Shown piece by piece: positions 23,377 through 32,686 of a stretch of 64,000 nucleotides of DNA. Position 1 is the stretch's first letter; every line of letters starts with the position of its first letter. A program made the position numbers and the translations under genes. The notes beneath the pieces were generated by a model that made no database searches, was not told the DNA's origin, and saw only the letters and a list, made by a program, of their open reading frames with translations. The stretch lies in assembly GCA_038321775.1 (NCBI GenBank), contig JBBQFI010000006.1:153850-217849 (forward strand). Reading direction: 5' to 3'. Origin of the DNA: JBBQFI01 sp038321775. Lineage in GTDB: Bacteria > Verrucomicrobiota > Verrucomicrobiia > Chthoniobacterales > UBA10450.

Positions 23377-23841
23377 ATGGAAAATAAAATCTCGGGTAAA
23401 GATCTGACAAAAGAAGCACCGCGCAGTCCGCACACGCGCATTGGTGGTTATGCAATTCTCGGGCGCACGCTCGATAAATGCCGGGCGCTCATTGGCGGCA
23501 ACATCGGTGACTATCATTTCGATTGCCCGCTTGATAACATGCTCTTCGGTTTCAAAGGAGTGAAAGGCGACGATTTCAAAACGGAAGTGGAAAAGGGCGC
23601 AAGCGATACCGACATGGCGAAGTGGCTCCACACGCATGGCGAGAACAAAACGCCCGATGAAGTGAAGAGATGGGCTGATGAAATCGAGAAGGCAAATCCG
23701 CTCTACGACAATCCGGAAAAGCGCGATTACTACATCGAAGAGACCAAGAAGCTCGGCCTCGATCCAGCAACGACGCCGCTCTTCGATTGGCTCGATGCAG
23801 ATGACAAAGCGACCTTCGCAATGGCGGGCGCAGCGCGCTGA
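23377..23841 (+). CDS. DUF5069 domain protein
   Basis: 154 residues matching DUF5069, a family found mainly in Verrucomicrobiota. It starts KDLTKEAPRSPHTRIGGYAI, then LGRTLDKCRALIGGNIGDYHF and DNMLFGFKGV, with a C-terminal LFDWLDADDK. Function unknown. A rho-independent-type terminator follows 24 bases after the stop. Its presence is one of the taxonomic hints used here. Confidence 0.85.
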   Translation: MENKISGKDLTKEAPRSPHTRIGGYAILGRTLDKCRALIGGNIGDYHFDCPLDNMLFGFKGVKGDDFKTEVEKGASDTDMAKWLHTHGENKTPDEVKRWADEIEKANPLYDNPEKRDYYIEETKKLGLDPATTPLFDWLDADDKATFAMAGAAR

Positions 23842-23865
23842 TTCGCGACAATTCGTTTCTTAATT

Positions 23866-23907
23866 ATGGCGGCGCGCATCGCGCCCGATGCACGCCGCCA
23901 TTTTTTT
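23866..23907 (+). terminator. Rho-independent terminator of the DUF5069 gene
   Basis: ATGGCGGCG (23866-23874) pairs with CGCCGCCAT (23893-23901) and is followed by seven T residues. Strong stem, correct position after the stop. Confidence 0.85.
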
Positions 23908-23911
23908 ATCC

Positions 23912-23995
23912 ATGGCCATTTCTCTAAAACCGCAGCATCTCAATCGTTACCGCCAGATCGCATGGCTGTTCATGAAATATGGGCGCTCCGATTAG
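23912..23995 (+). pseudogene. 5' remnant of an AarF/UbiB (ABC1) kinase gene
   Basis: A 27-codon frame reads MAISLKPQHLNRYRQIAWLF then MKYGRSD and stops at TAG. This is very like the amino terminus of AarF/UbiB-type atypical kinases (LKRYRxIAxLLxKYGRxDLV), which are about 500-560 residues long, but it stops where the family continues with DLV. A TCGTTAGG word begins 2 bases after the stop and the permease gene end follows 30 bases later. The similarity is from memory of the family; the rest of the gene is absent here. Confidence 0.55.
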
Positions 23996-24032
23996 GTCGT
24001 TAGGCGATGCGACTGACCGAAGAAGCCGGAAG

Positions 24033-25637
24033 CTAAGGTTCGATCAGCGGGTACGTGTTTTCCGTTTCGCCGGGATCGATTCCGCGGCGAAGACGGCTGT
24101 GCCACGTTCCGTAAAGGAAATAGATGAAGAGGCCGATGATCAACCACGCGAAAAAGCGCAGCCATGTCAGCACCGGCAAACTCAACATCAGGGCCATGCA
24201 AAATAACACGCCGAGAATCGGCAAAAACGGCACCCATGCAACGCGGAAAGGTCGCGCCCGGTTCGGATCGGTCCTGCGCAAAATGATTACGCCAATGCAA
24301 ACCAGCGCGAAGGCAAACAATGTTCCGATATTCGTCAGGTCAGCGAGAGAACCGATGTCAGTCAGTGCAGCGACCCCGCCCACAACAACGCCCGTCCAAA
24401 TGGTGGTGATGTAAGGCGTGCGAAAACGAGGATGAATGCGCGCAAAATATTCCGGGAGCAATCCGTCACGCGCCATGGCCATGAAAATGCGCGGTTGCCC
24501 GAGCTGGAATACCAGCAACACAGAAGTCATACCGGCGAGCGCGCCCGCGCTGACTAAAGCTTGCGCCCAAGGTTTGCTCGCGAACGCAGTCGCGACCGCA
24601 GCAGAGTCGCCAAGATAAACCGTGTATTTTTTGATACCGGTGAGAACTCCGGACATCAGGACATAAAGGAGCGTGCAAATGACGAGGCTCGCGATCATGC
24701 CGATCGGCATATCGCGTCGCGGATTTCGCGTTTCCTCCGCGGTCGTTGAAACAGCATCGAACCCGATGAAAGCGAAGAACACGATCGCGGCGCCGCTCAT
24801 CACCCCACCAAAACCGCTCGGCATGAAAGGATGCCAGTTTGTCGGATGCACCATGAATGCGCCAAAGGAAATGAAGAAAACAACCACCACGACTTTGATG
24901 ATGACGATGACTGTGTTTGTGCGCGCGCTTTCGCGAATGCCATAGATCAAAAGAATAGTGACGGCGGCGACGATCAGAAACGCGGGAAAATTGATGGCTA
25001 TCTGATGGCCGGCGATCACCGGCAACGTCGTTGACGAAAAATCCTGCAAAACTTCCCCACCCTTTGCGATCACGGCGCTCGCAGTTTTGTAATCTGTCAC
25101 GGCCCACAGCGGAAATTTGAGTCCGAACAAACTGCCGCAAAGCTTTACAAAATATCCCGACCAACCGACGGCGACCGCCATGTTTCCGACTGCGTACTCA
25201 AGAATCAAATCCCAGCCGATAATCCACGCGACGATTTCGCCCAGCGTGGCGTAAGAATAAGTGTAAGCCGAACCCGACACCGGAATCATGGAGGCGAGTT
25301 CCGCATAACAAAAAGCCGCAAATCCGCACGCAACCGCCGCGACGACGAAAGACAAAACAACTGCCGGTCCCGCGCCGGGACGCCCGAGCACAATCGGAGC
25401 GTGCGTGATCCAGGATTGGATAAAATTCAATACCGGCGTCGTCATCTGCGAGGTCATCGCTTCCACGCGTTCGCCTGCCGCCGCCGTTCCAGTGAGCGCG
25501 AAAATTCCCGTGCCGATAATCGCGCCAATACCGAGCGCCGTGAGATCAAGCGCGGAAAGCGAACGTTTCATTTTACGCTCGGGCGCTTCCGCTTCGCGCA
25601 TCAGCAGGTCGGGACTCTTGGTTCGGAAAAGGTTCAT
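24033..25637 (-). CDS. Amino acid permease, APC superfamily (cationic amino acid transporter type)
   Basis: 534 residues with about 12-13 transmembrane helices. The APC signature is at the first helix (LGIGAIIGTGIFALTG), followed by SFVVAAVACGFAAFCYAELA and AFIGFDAVSTTAEETRNPRRD, typical of the CAT/YfnA-like group. It imports amino acids by proton symport or exchange at the inner membrane. N-terminus MNLFRTKSPDLLMREAE is normal for the group. A TCGTTAGG word lies in the leader (25647-25654). Confidence 0.9.
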   Translation of the reverse strand: MNLFRTKSPDLLMREAEAPERKMKRSLSALDLTALGIGAIIGTGIFALTGTAAAGERVEAMTSQMTTPVLNFIQSWITHAPIVLGRPGAGPAVVLSFVVAAVACGFAAFCYAELASMIPVSGSAYTYSYATLGEIVAWIIGWDLILEYAVGNMAVAVGWSGYFVKLCGSLFGLKFPLWAVTDYKTASAVIAKGGEVLQDFSSTTLPVIAGHQIAINFPAFLIVAAVTILLIYGIRESARTNTVIVIIKVVVVVFFISFGAFMVHPTNWHPFMPSGFGGVMSGAAIVFFAFIGFDAVSTTAEETRNPRRDMPIGMIASLVICTLLYVLMSGVLTGIKKYTVYLGDSAAVATAFASKPWAQALVSAGALAGMTSVLLVFQLGQPRIFMAMARDGLLPEYFARIHPRFRTPYITTIWTGVVVGGVAALTDIGSLADLTNIGTLFAFALVCIGVIILRRTDPNRARPFRVAWVPFLPILGVLFCMALMLSLPVLTWLRFFAWLIIGLFIYFLYGTWHSRLRRGIDPGETENTYPLIEP

Positions 25638-25773
25638 GATCTTAATTCGTTAGGCAAAACGTCGGCAACGGCGGGCCGAATCGTGACCTCCCTCTGGAGC
25701 GCGGTCAATATTTAGTTCGTGTCCTGTCGCCGACCCGCGCGTATTGGCCTGACTTAAGCTGACCTGAGAGCGC

Positions 25774-26004
25774 ATGCCTGGATTGTTACAGATGCCTCAG
25801 CTCAGTTTCGCGAATTTAATGGCCGGCTTGATCTTCGGATCGATCGGGTTCGTTGCCTTCGTTTATGGAAAACGCATGAACGTCTGGAAACCGATGTTCC
25901 TCGGTCTCCTCCTCATGATGTTTCCGTACTTTATCGCCAACACGGCCTGGCTTTTTGCCACCGGCATTTTTGGAACGGCGTTGCTTTTTTTTCTGCGCAA
26001 CTGA
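25774..26004 (+). CDS. Small two- to three-helix membrane protein
   Basis: 76 residues, mostly hydrophobic: LMAGLIFGSIGFVAFVYGKR, then a short basic loop (MNVWKP), then MFLGLLLMMFPYFIANTAWL and FGTALLFFL. Homologues of this shape are common in Gram-negative genomes without known function. Start could also be the ATG at 25792 (MPQLSF). It is divergent from the amino acid permease, followed by a palindromic repeat. Confidence 0.65.
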   Translation: MPGLLQMPQLSFANLMAGLIFGSIGFVAFVYGKRMNVWKPMFLGLLLMMFPYFIANTAWLFATGIFGTALLFFLRN

Positions 26005-26040
26005 AAACTGCACCGGATTCTCGTTAAGCCCAAAAAGACA

Positions 26041-26117
26041 GTCATTCCGAGCGCAGCGAGGAACCTCGATAGGCCCCGTGGGATGTTTGCGGGGTCCTTC
26101 GCTACGCTCAGGATGAC
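26041..26117. repeat. GTCATTCCGAG-type palindromic intergenic repeat
   Basis: Opens GTCATTCCGAGCGCAGCGAG and closes GCTCAGGATGAC; inner arms CCCCG and CGGGG. 77 nt, in inverse layout relative to the copies at 17759 and 21124. Confidence 0.85.
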
Positions 26118-26202
26118 AAATTTTTCCAAGCGCCGCAGTTACTGTCGCTTCCCCATCTCTTCCATAGACTTAATCCATTGCTTTTAATACGTTCGTCGCG
26201 CC

Positions 26203-27219
26203 ATGTCGGATGACACGACTCCGTTGATCGTCGGCGATGCCGTGGCGTCGGAGATGGGGCAATATCGGCGACGCCGCCGGAGTTTTCGCAAGAAAAAGGA
26301 GCCTCCGAAACTGACGCATTGCGAAAACTGCGGCGCGTTATTGATCGGAGACTATTGCGCGCAATGCGGCCAGGCTGCGATCGATTATCATCGCTCTTTT
26401 GGCACGCTCATCGCCGACGCTGCGGACGCATTTCTGAATCTCGACGAGCGTTTTCTAAAAACGTTTGCGCTGGTTTTGTTTAAACCGTGGCGCCTAACGA
26501 ATGAATTCCTTGCCGGGCGGCGCCAGAGTTACGTGCACCCGTTGCGCCTTTACTTGCTGGCGAGCGTCGCATTTTTCTTCGTCATCCGCGGTCTTGAGCA
26601 TTTCCATCCGAAAGATCACGCGCTTACCTTCGACGGGAATCAAAAACATTCGGAAAAGGCTTCGCCTTCACCGAGTCCACCACAAAAATCGCAAAAGGAT
26701 GACGATGACGGTGTGTCGTTCCGTTTCACCCCGGAGGACGATAAATCAAATTCGCCTTTCGAATCCTGGATCAAAAATCGGGCGAAAGAAAAAATCGGAC
26801 CAACGGGAGATCGCGGCGATTTATTTCTCAAAGCCCTCATCGACAACATCGGTCCGATGGTCCTGTGCTGCATTCCGCTCTTCGCGTTTGTTCTCAAGCT
26901 CCTCTACGTCTTCAAGCGCCGTTTTTACATCGAGCATTTGGTTTTTGCTCTGCACACCCACGCATTCGTTTATCTCTCCACCCTTCTCATTATCGGCATC
27001 GGATTTTTGCTGAATTTAAAGACGCCCGTGCTCACGTCAATCGTCTGCACTTTTCTCGGTATCGCGGTGATTATCGAACTGCTCATCGCGATCCGTCGCG
27101 TCTATCGACAGAACTGGCTGGCCACGCTCCTAAAGTTCGCTCTCGGAAGCGTGATATATCTTTGCGTCCTCGTGATTGCTTTCGGAGTCACCGCGTTTCT
27201 CACTGTCTTGTTGCCATGA
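26203..27219 (+). CDS. DUF3667 zinc-ribbon membrane protein
   Basis: 338 residues. A basic N-terminal tail is followed by a zinc ribbon, CENCGALLIGDYCAQCGQ (about residues 42-59). The DUF3667 core has FLKTFALVLFKPWRLTNEFL and YVHPLRLYLLASVAFFFVI, and after a charged, low-complexity segment come four hydrophobic helices. Function unknown; probably inner membrane. Its stop overlaps the start of the next gene (ATGA), so they are translationally coupled. CCTAACGA at 26493 is read as Leu-Thr-Asn. Confidence 0.85.
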   Translation: MSDDTTPLIVGDAVASEMGQYRRRRRSFRKKKEPPKLTHCENCGALLIGDYCAQCGQAAIDYHRSFGTLIADAADAFLNLDERFLKTFALVLFKPWRLTNEFLAGRRQSYVHPLRLYLLASVAFFFVIRGLEHFHPKDHALTFDGNQKHSEKASPSPSPPQKSQKDDDDGVSFRFTPEDDKSNSPFESWIKNRAKEKIGPTGDRGDLFLKALIDNIGPMVLCCIPLFAFVLKLLYVFKRRFYIEHLVFALHTHAFVYLSTLLIIGIGFLLNLKTPVLTSIVCTFLGIAVIIELLIAIRRVYRQNWLATLLKFALGSVIYLCVLVIAFGVTAFLTVLLP

Positions 27220-28112
27220 AATATTTTGCGCTTTTGTTTTTAATGAGCGCTTTCTCGCTCGTTAGTCGAGCATCGGAGTTTCAACAACGGATCGCCTTCG
27301 AGCGTGACGAATTCGTCTGGGTCGCCAATCGCGACGGGACCGATGCGAAGAAAATTGTCGCTGGAAGTTTTCCCGCCATTGCTCCCGGCGGAACGCGTGT
27401 CGTTTTCACAACCACAGAAAAAACAAACGGCGCTTACATTCGTCGGCTGGCCGTGGCGGATATCGCAAGCGGAATCGCGAACCTTTTAAAGGAGATCCCG
27501 AGCAATAATATCTACTACGCCACGTGGTCGCCCGACGGTAAACGAATTCTTTTTACCCTGCGCGTCGATGAAGTCTGGGACATCGGCGTGGTTGACGCAG
27601 ATGGAACGAACTTCCACACGATCAAGAGCGGCACGCCGAATGCAGTGACTCTTTATTCGCCAACGTGGGCGCGCGACGGCGAATCGATTTTCTGCCAAAA
27701 CCTGACCAGCATTTACCAACTCGATCTCAAAGGTGCCGTGCTCGCGCAATGGAAAATCGAAACCATCGTTCCCAACGGAAACATGAGCGGCGATGGGCGG
27801 ATCGCTGTTTCGCCCGATGGCAAACGCTTACTCCTCAGCATCGACATGGGCGAAGAACACAACCGCAAAGACTGGGACGGCCCACTTCCAGCGCTCTGGT
27901 CGTTCGATCTGGGAATACAAAAAGCGACACGTGTAACACCCAGGGAAATCTTCGGTTGGGATGGTTGCTGGCTCGATAACAACGACGTTCTTTTTCTCAG
28001 CCAGAATGCCGGCGAAACCGAACCGTCGATCTATCGAATGTCGTTAGGCAAGAACGGCAAAGATAAGAAGCCACTTATCAAAAACGGGCGCATGCCCAGC
28101 GCGTCGAAATAA
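27216..28112 (+). CDS. Secreted TolB-like beta-propeller protein (PD40 repeats)
   Basis: 298 residues from the ATG at 27216, overlapping the previous stop by 4 bases; a longer open frame upstream lies inside DUF3667 and is rejected. A signal peptide (KYFALLFLMSAFSLVSRASE) precedes repeated WD40-like PD40 units (YYATWSPDGKRILFTLRVD, YSPTWARDGESIFCQ, GRIAVSPDGKRLLLSID). These build a periplasmic propeller for protein contacts, as in TolB. There is no amidohydrolase or Tol operon context, so the role is open. Confidence 0.8.
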   Translation: MKYFALLFLMSAFSLVSRASEFQQRIAFERDEFVWVANRDGTDAKKIVAGSFPAIAPGGTRVVFTTTEKTNGAYIRRLAVADIASGIANLLKEIPSNNIYYATWSPDGKRILFTLRVDEVWDIGVVDADGTNFHTIKSGTPNAVTLYSPTWARDGESIFCQNLTSIYQLDLKGAVLAQWKIETIVPNGNMSGDGRIAVSPDGKRLLLSIDMGEEHNRKDWDGPLPALWSFDLGIQKATRVTPREIFGWDGCWLDNNDVLFLSQNAGETEPSIYRMSLGKNGKDKKPLIKNGRMPSASK

Positions 28113-28122
28113 TTTCGGGCGT

Positions 28123-31100
28123 TCAGTCACCGATAAGTTCGCGCGCGCGCGCCAGGGCTTCATCGATCTTCGATGGATCGTTCCCAGCACCCCGCGCATT
28201 CTCCGGTCTTCCGCCACCTTTGCCGCCAACAATTGCCGCGACTTCCTGAATCAACTTGTTCGCCGGAGTTTTCGAAGCGGACTGGTCCGGAACAGACGCA
28301 ATCAGAGCCACCGTCCCATCCGTTGCGCCGGCCAGAAAGATCGGACCACTGAATTTCGCCTTCAATGCGTCCGCCACCGCCTGCAGCAATTTTCCGTCGC
28401 CCTCCGCCACCTGTGAGACTAACGACTTCTGGCCAGCATGCGATTCTGCCAAATCCTTCGCGATCGCCGCCGCGCGATTTCGCAGGTTCGTTTCCGTTTC
28501 CTTCGCGTTTTGCTTTTCCCACTCGCGAACTTCCGCGTCGAGTTTTTCCAAATGCGCGGCGCGCATTTCGATCTGTTGCAGCATGCCATTCGTTTCCGCT
28601 TCATTCGAAAAAGCCGGCAGCGGCGCAACGCCGGATTTCTTGCGCTCGAATGCGTGAAATTTTTCATCCTGCCGTTTCGCTTCGTTGATGGCCCAATCTC
28701 TCGCGGCTCCGCCCGCGACCGCTTCGATTCGACGAATCCCCGCGGCAATCGCCTCTTCTCGCACTATGCGGAACGATTCAATCTCGCCCGTCTCGCGGAC
28801 ATGAGTTCCGCCACAAAGCTCCATCGAATAACCATTTAACTCGTTAGGCGTACCTCCGATCTGGACGACGCGGACAACGTCGCCATATTTGTCGCCAAAG
28901 AATTGTTGAATGTCCGAACGCTTTTTCGCTTCAGGGTATGGAACTTCCGTCCACGAAACCGGCACATTTTCCGCGATCTTGTCGCTCACCAGTTTCTCCA
29001 CATCGCGCACCTGTTTTTTCGTCAATGCCGCGCTCGAAAAATCGAACGTCAATTTTTCCGGCCCAACATAACTCCCCTTCTGCGTCGCTTCGCGACTAAC
29101 GAGTTCGTGCAGAGCCCAATGCAAAATGTGTGTAACGGTGTGATGCCGTTGAATGGCGATGCGTCGATTTGCATCGACGATTACGTCTACCTCGATATCC
29201 GTGTTCGGCGAGTCTTCGGTTGGGAGGAAATGAAGGATGGTGTTTCCGGATTTTTGCGTGTCGACGATTCGCCAGTTGCCGTTCTGAGTGATGACAACCC
29301 CGGTGTCCGCAACCTGCCCGCCACTTTCTGCGTAGAACGGAGTCTCTCCGAAAATCAGCGCCGTTCTGCCATCAAGCGCCAGATGTTCGAGAACGATTGT
29401 TTTCGCACGGAAATCGTCGTATCCGACGAAATTTGTGCGCTCGCGCTTCTCAAGCTCAGCGGGCAAATCTGTGACCTGAATGGCCTGCTTCTTCTGAGCC
29501 TTGCGCGCACGCTCGCGCTGCTGACCCATCAGCTTCTCGAAGCCCGCCACATCGACCGTGAGTCCGCGCTCACGCGCGATCAATTCTGTGAGGTCGAGAG
29601 GAAAGCCGTACGTGTCGTACAGCTTAAAAGCAAAATCGCCTTCAATGACGCTGGCGGACGCTGCGATCTCTCTGACTAGGGCGTTCGCCTTAGCGGCTGA
29701 ATCTGCGTTCTCGAGTTTCTTCACCAACGCTCGCATTCGCGTCGGATAGACATCACCGTATCGTGAGTACCCGCTGAGCACATTCCATCCTGAAGGTTGC
29801 GCGAAGCGCGTTGTAGCAAGGTAAGCGGCGTAACGATCAACAAATCCCTGCTGATCCGCCTCGAGATCTAGAAATTGAACTTTGACAATCCCAGACCGTT
29901 CCTCGGCGCTCACCAGCCCTCGGTGATATGTGTCAAGAATCTCGATTCCCTTATCAAGCGTCTTGTTAAACGACTCCTCTTCGCGACGAATCGTTTCGCG
30001 AACGAGTTGCTCCTTCTGGCGTATCTCAACAAAGACGTCCCCCGCCGTCCGAACAAGCACATCAACGAGTTTAAAGAAAAACGGCTCGTAAAAACCTAGC
30101 ACGCGACCGTAGCGAACGGCGCGGCGAAGAATGCGCCGCGCGACATAGCCGCGATATTCGTTGCTGGGCTGAATGCCGTCCGCGATCGCAAAACTTAGTG
30201 TGCGGATGTGATCAGCGATGACGCGGAAGGCGACGTCGATTTTCTCCTGTTCGGCCTCGCCGGTACTGCCCAGGTTCGGCACGGTGCTCCCGTATTTTTT
30301 CCCGCTCAGCTTTTCCACCTCGTCGAAGATCGGGCGGAAGACATCGGTCTCATAGTTGGAGATCCTGCGGGAAAAATCGGTGAGACTTTTTGTGCCTTGG
30401 ATGATGGCGGTGACGCGCTCGAAACCCATGCCGGTGTCGACGTGACGTTCCGGCAGCGGAACAAAGCTGCCATCGGCATTCGCGTTGAATTGGATGAAAA
30501 CAAGATTCCAAATCTCAATGCACCGCGGGTCGCCAGTATTGACTAATGAGCCTTTAGTGTCACCCGCCGGCGTCAGATCGACATGCAGTTCGCTGCACGG
30601 CCCACATGGGCCGGTGTCCCCCATCATCCAGAAATTGTCTTTCCGATTTCCAGGCACGACATGCTCGTTAATTTCAACGCCAGCAGCGTAGAACAACTCG
30701 GCCCACCAATAAGCCGCTTCTAAATCCGGATTCTCTTTTAAACCGAGTTTCGTGGCTAGCGCGTCGGGTCCAAAGAATAAGTATTGATAATCTGTCGCAC
30801 CCCATTCTTTCACCGCATGGCGTTTGGCCATATCAGAAATCCACTGCAGCAAACCGTTCCAATGCTCGAGCGCTGAATCAGGACAATAAACGGTAGCGTA
30901 AACGCGGGAGGGCGGAAATTTCCAGCGCCTAACGACTAATTCCCATGCCCATTCGATTGCTTCCTTCTTGAAGTAATCGCCGAAGCTCCAGTTGCCGAGC
31001 ATTTCGAAAAATGTGTGATGATAGGTATCGAGGCCGACGTCCTCGAGATCGTTATGTTTTCCCCCAGCACGGATGCATTTCTGCGTGTCGACCACGCGCG

Positions 31101-31275
31101 GCGGATTCCACGCCGGTTTTTGCTGGCCGAGAAAGATTGGCACGAATTGGTTCATGCCGGCATTCGTGAAAAGCAGATTCGGCGAGTCAGGCAACAGGGA
31201 AGAGGACGACACAACCGTGTGCTGTTTCTCGCGAAAGAAATCGAGAAAGGATTGGCGAATTTCCGCAGAAGTCAT
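28123..31275 (-). CDS. alaS: Alanyl-tRNA synthetase with large internal insertion
   Basis: 1050 residues from the ATG at 31275, versus about 870-950 usual. The class II aminoacylation core (FTNAGMNQFVPIFLGQ, HHTFFEMLGNWSFGDYF, CIEIWNLVFIQF), editing domain (HHTVTHILHWAL, LCGGTHVRETGEI zinc ligands) and C-terminal coiled coil with Gly-rich end (GGKGGGRPENARGAG) are complete. About residues 449-541 (LDTYHRGLVSAEERSG ... VREIAASASV), between the helical domain and FKLYDTYGFP, hold some 75 residues more than the short linker seen in E. coli. The frame is intact, so the enzyme is probably functional. Confidence 0.97.
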   Translation of the reverse strand: MTSAEIRQSFLDFFREKQHTVVSSSSLLPDSPNLLFTNAGMNQFVPIFLGQQKPAWNPPRVVDTQKCIRAGGKHNDLEDVGLDTYHHTFFEMLGNWSFGDYFKKEAIEWAWELVVRRWKFPPSRVYATVYCPDSALEHWNGLLQWISDMAKRHAVKEWGATDYQYLFFGPDALATKLGLKENPDLEAAYWWAELFYAAGVEINEHVVPGNRKDNFWMMGDTGPCGPCSELHVDLTPAGDTKGSLVNTGDPRCIEIWNLVFIQFNANADGSFVPLPERHVDTGMGFERVTAIIQGTKSLTDFSRRISNYETDVFRPIFDEVEKLSGKKYGSTVPNLGSTGEAEQEKIDVAFRVIADHIRTLSFAIADGIQPSNEYRGYVARRILRRAVRYGRVLGFYEPFFFKLVDVLVRTAGDVFVEIRQKEQLVRETIRREEESFNKTLDKGIEILDTYHRGLVSAEERSGIVKVQFLDLEADQQGFVDRYAAYLATTRFAQPSGWNVLSGYSRYGDVYPTRMRALVKKLENADSAAKANALVREIAASASVIEGDFAFKLYDTYGFPLDLTELIARERGLTVDVAGFEKLMGQQRERARKAQKKQAIQVTDLPAELEKRERTNFVGYDDFRAKTIVLEHLALDGRTALIFGETPFYAESGGQVADTGVVITQNGNWRIVDTQKSGNTILHFLPTEDSPNTDIEVDVIVDANRRIAIQRHHTVTHILHWALHELVSREATQKGSYVGPEKLTFDFSSAALTKKQVRDVEKLVSDKIAENVPVSWTEVPYPEAKKRSDIQQFFGDKYGDVVRVVQIGGTPNELNGYSMELCGGTHVRETGEIESFRIVREEAIAAGIRRIEAVAGGAARDWAINEAKRQDEKFHAFERKKSGVAPLPAFSNEAETNGMLQQIEMRAAHLEKLDAEVREWEKQNAKETETNLRNRAAAIAKDLAESHAGQKSLVSQVAEGDGKLLQAVADALKAKFSGPIFLAGATDGTVALIASVPDQSASKTPANKLIQEVAAIVGGKGGGRPENARGAGNDPSKIDEALARARELIGD

Positions 31276-31327
31276 CGCGCGCAACCTAGCGTGAATCGCG
31301 CATTTTTATAGAGCGTGGCTCCATTTC

Positions 31328-31434
31328 GTCATCCCGAACGAATGTGAGGGACCTCTAATTTCAGTCGAGGCTTCAATGTCACTTCGACACGATTGTTTGC
31401 AATTGCGAGGCCCCTCGCTGCCGCTCGGGATGAC
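31328..31434. repeat. GTCATCCCGA-type palindromic intergenic repeat
   Basis: Opens GTCATCCCGAACGAATGTGA and closes CGCTCGGGATGAC; 107 nt, the longest member in the window, with extra material in the centre. It occupies much of the alaS-recA gap. Confidence 0.8.
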
Positions 31435-31532
31435 ACAGCGCACATTGGGCACGCGCGGTTAACCACCAATGCACACGGACTCGCACGTCGAGAACTTTTC
31501 GGATCCGTTGCCGGCGCCTCAGCTTCGCAACG

Positions 31533-32570
31533 CTATTTCTTCTCTTCGTCGAGCTTCGCTTTCACCGCGGCCTCGATCTCTCCATAGAGCGCGGGATCAT
31601 TCTTGAGCGCTTCCTTGCCGGCATCGCGGCCCTGAGCCAGCTGCGTGCCTTTGTAATTCAACCAGGAACCGCGTTTCTCGATGATCTGTTGCTCGAGCGC
31701 AAGATCAAGCAAGGCACCCGTCGAAGAAATTCCCTCGTTATACATGATGTCGAATTCTGCTTCGGTAAACGGCGGCGCAACTTTGTTTTTCACGATTTTC
31801 ACGCGAGTGCGATTGCCGGTGACGACGCCATCAGTCTGCTTGATTGCGCCGATGCGGCGGATGTCCACGCGCACGCTGGCATAGAATTTCAATGCTCTGC
31901 CACCGGGTGTCGTCTCCGGATTGCCAAACATCACGCCGATTTTTTCACGGATTTGGTTGGTAAAAATGCAACAGGTGCGCGCTTTCGAAATGAGCGAAGT
32001 GAGTTTGCGCAATGCCGCGCTCATCAAACGCGCCTGCGCGCCGACGGTAACATCGCCGATTTCGCCTTCGAGTTCCGCTTTCGTCACTAACGCCGCGACC
32101 GAATCGATGACGATGACATCCAGTGCGTTTGAGCGGACCAGTGTCTCGCAAATTCGGAGCGCTTCTTCGCCGGAATTTGGCTGCGAGACGAGGAGATCGT
32201 CGAGATTGACGCCGAGCCTACGGGCATATTGCGGATCGAGCGCGTGCTCGACATCGATGAAGGCCGCGAGACCGCCGCGCTTCTGCGCTTGCGCGATGAC
32301 GGTCAATGTCAGCGTCGTTTTGCCGGAAGATTCCGGACCAAAAACTTCAACGACCCGCCCGCGCGGAAAGCCGCCCACGCCAAGCGCCCGGTCGATCAAA
32401 ATATTTCCAGTCGGGATGACGTCGATGTCAACGATCTGATCGTCGCCAAGGCGCATGATGGCGCCGTCGCCGTAATCCTTGGCGATCTGCTGAATGGCGA
32501 GATCGAGATTCTTGTTGCGGGCAGCGGTGACTTTATCGACAGCGGATTTTTCTTCAGTTTTGGTGGGCAT
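31533..32570 (-). CDS. recA: Recombinase RecA
   Basis: 345 residues from the ATG at 32570, preceded by AGGAG; the 14-codon open extension upstream has no counterpart. Walker A is GPESSGKTTL near residue 65, Walker B DVIVIDSVAAL, loop L1 EGEIGD..., loop L2 FGNPETTPGGRALKF. Domains and length are normal; the acidic/basic C-terminus ends KLDEEKK. It catalyses strand exchange and SOS co-protease activity. I could not find a LexA-type palindrome in the leader. It is also required for natural transformation, relevant to the repeated octamer found here. Confidence 0.98.
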   Translation of the reverse strand: MPTKTEEKSAVDKVTAARNKNLDLAIQQIAKDYGDGAIMRLGDDQIVDIDVIPTGNILIDRALGVGGFPRGRVVEVFGPESSGKTTLTLTVIAQAQKRGGLAAFIDVEHALDPQYARRLGVNLDDLLVSQPNSGEEALRICETLVRSNALDVIVIDSVAALVTKAELEGEIGDVTVGAQARLMSAALRKLTSLISKARTCCIFTNQIREKIGVMFGNPETTPGGRALKFYASVRVDIRRIGAIKQTDGVVTGNRTRVKIVKNKVAPPFTEAEFDIMYNEGISSTGALLDLALEQQIIEKRGSWLNYKGTQLAQGRDAGKEALKNDPALYGEIEAAVKAKLDEEKK

Positions 32571-32686
32571 AGGAACGCTCCTGTAAGTAAGTCGGCTCGT
32601 GTGTATCGCCAAGAAGAAAAGCGAATTTTTTGACGAGACAAAAAGGCATGATTTAAATCGTGGCTTTCAAACGTTAGATTCGACGC

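Noticed and set aside
28903..29679. 258-codon plus-strand open frame opposite alaS
   Set aside because: Antisense to well-conserved AlaS motifs; no start context or domain.
32571..32686. Possible FMN riboswitch before ribD or LexA box before recA
   Set aside because: No RFN core boxes and no clear LexA palindrome could be found in the shared intergenic region.
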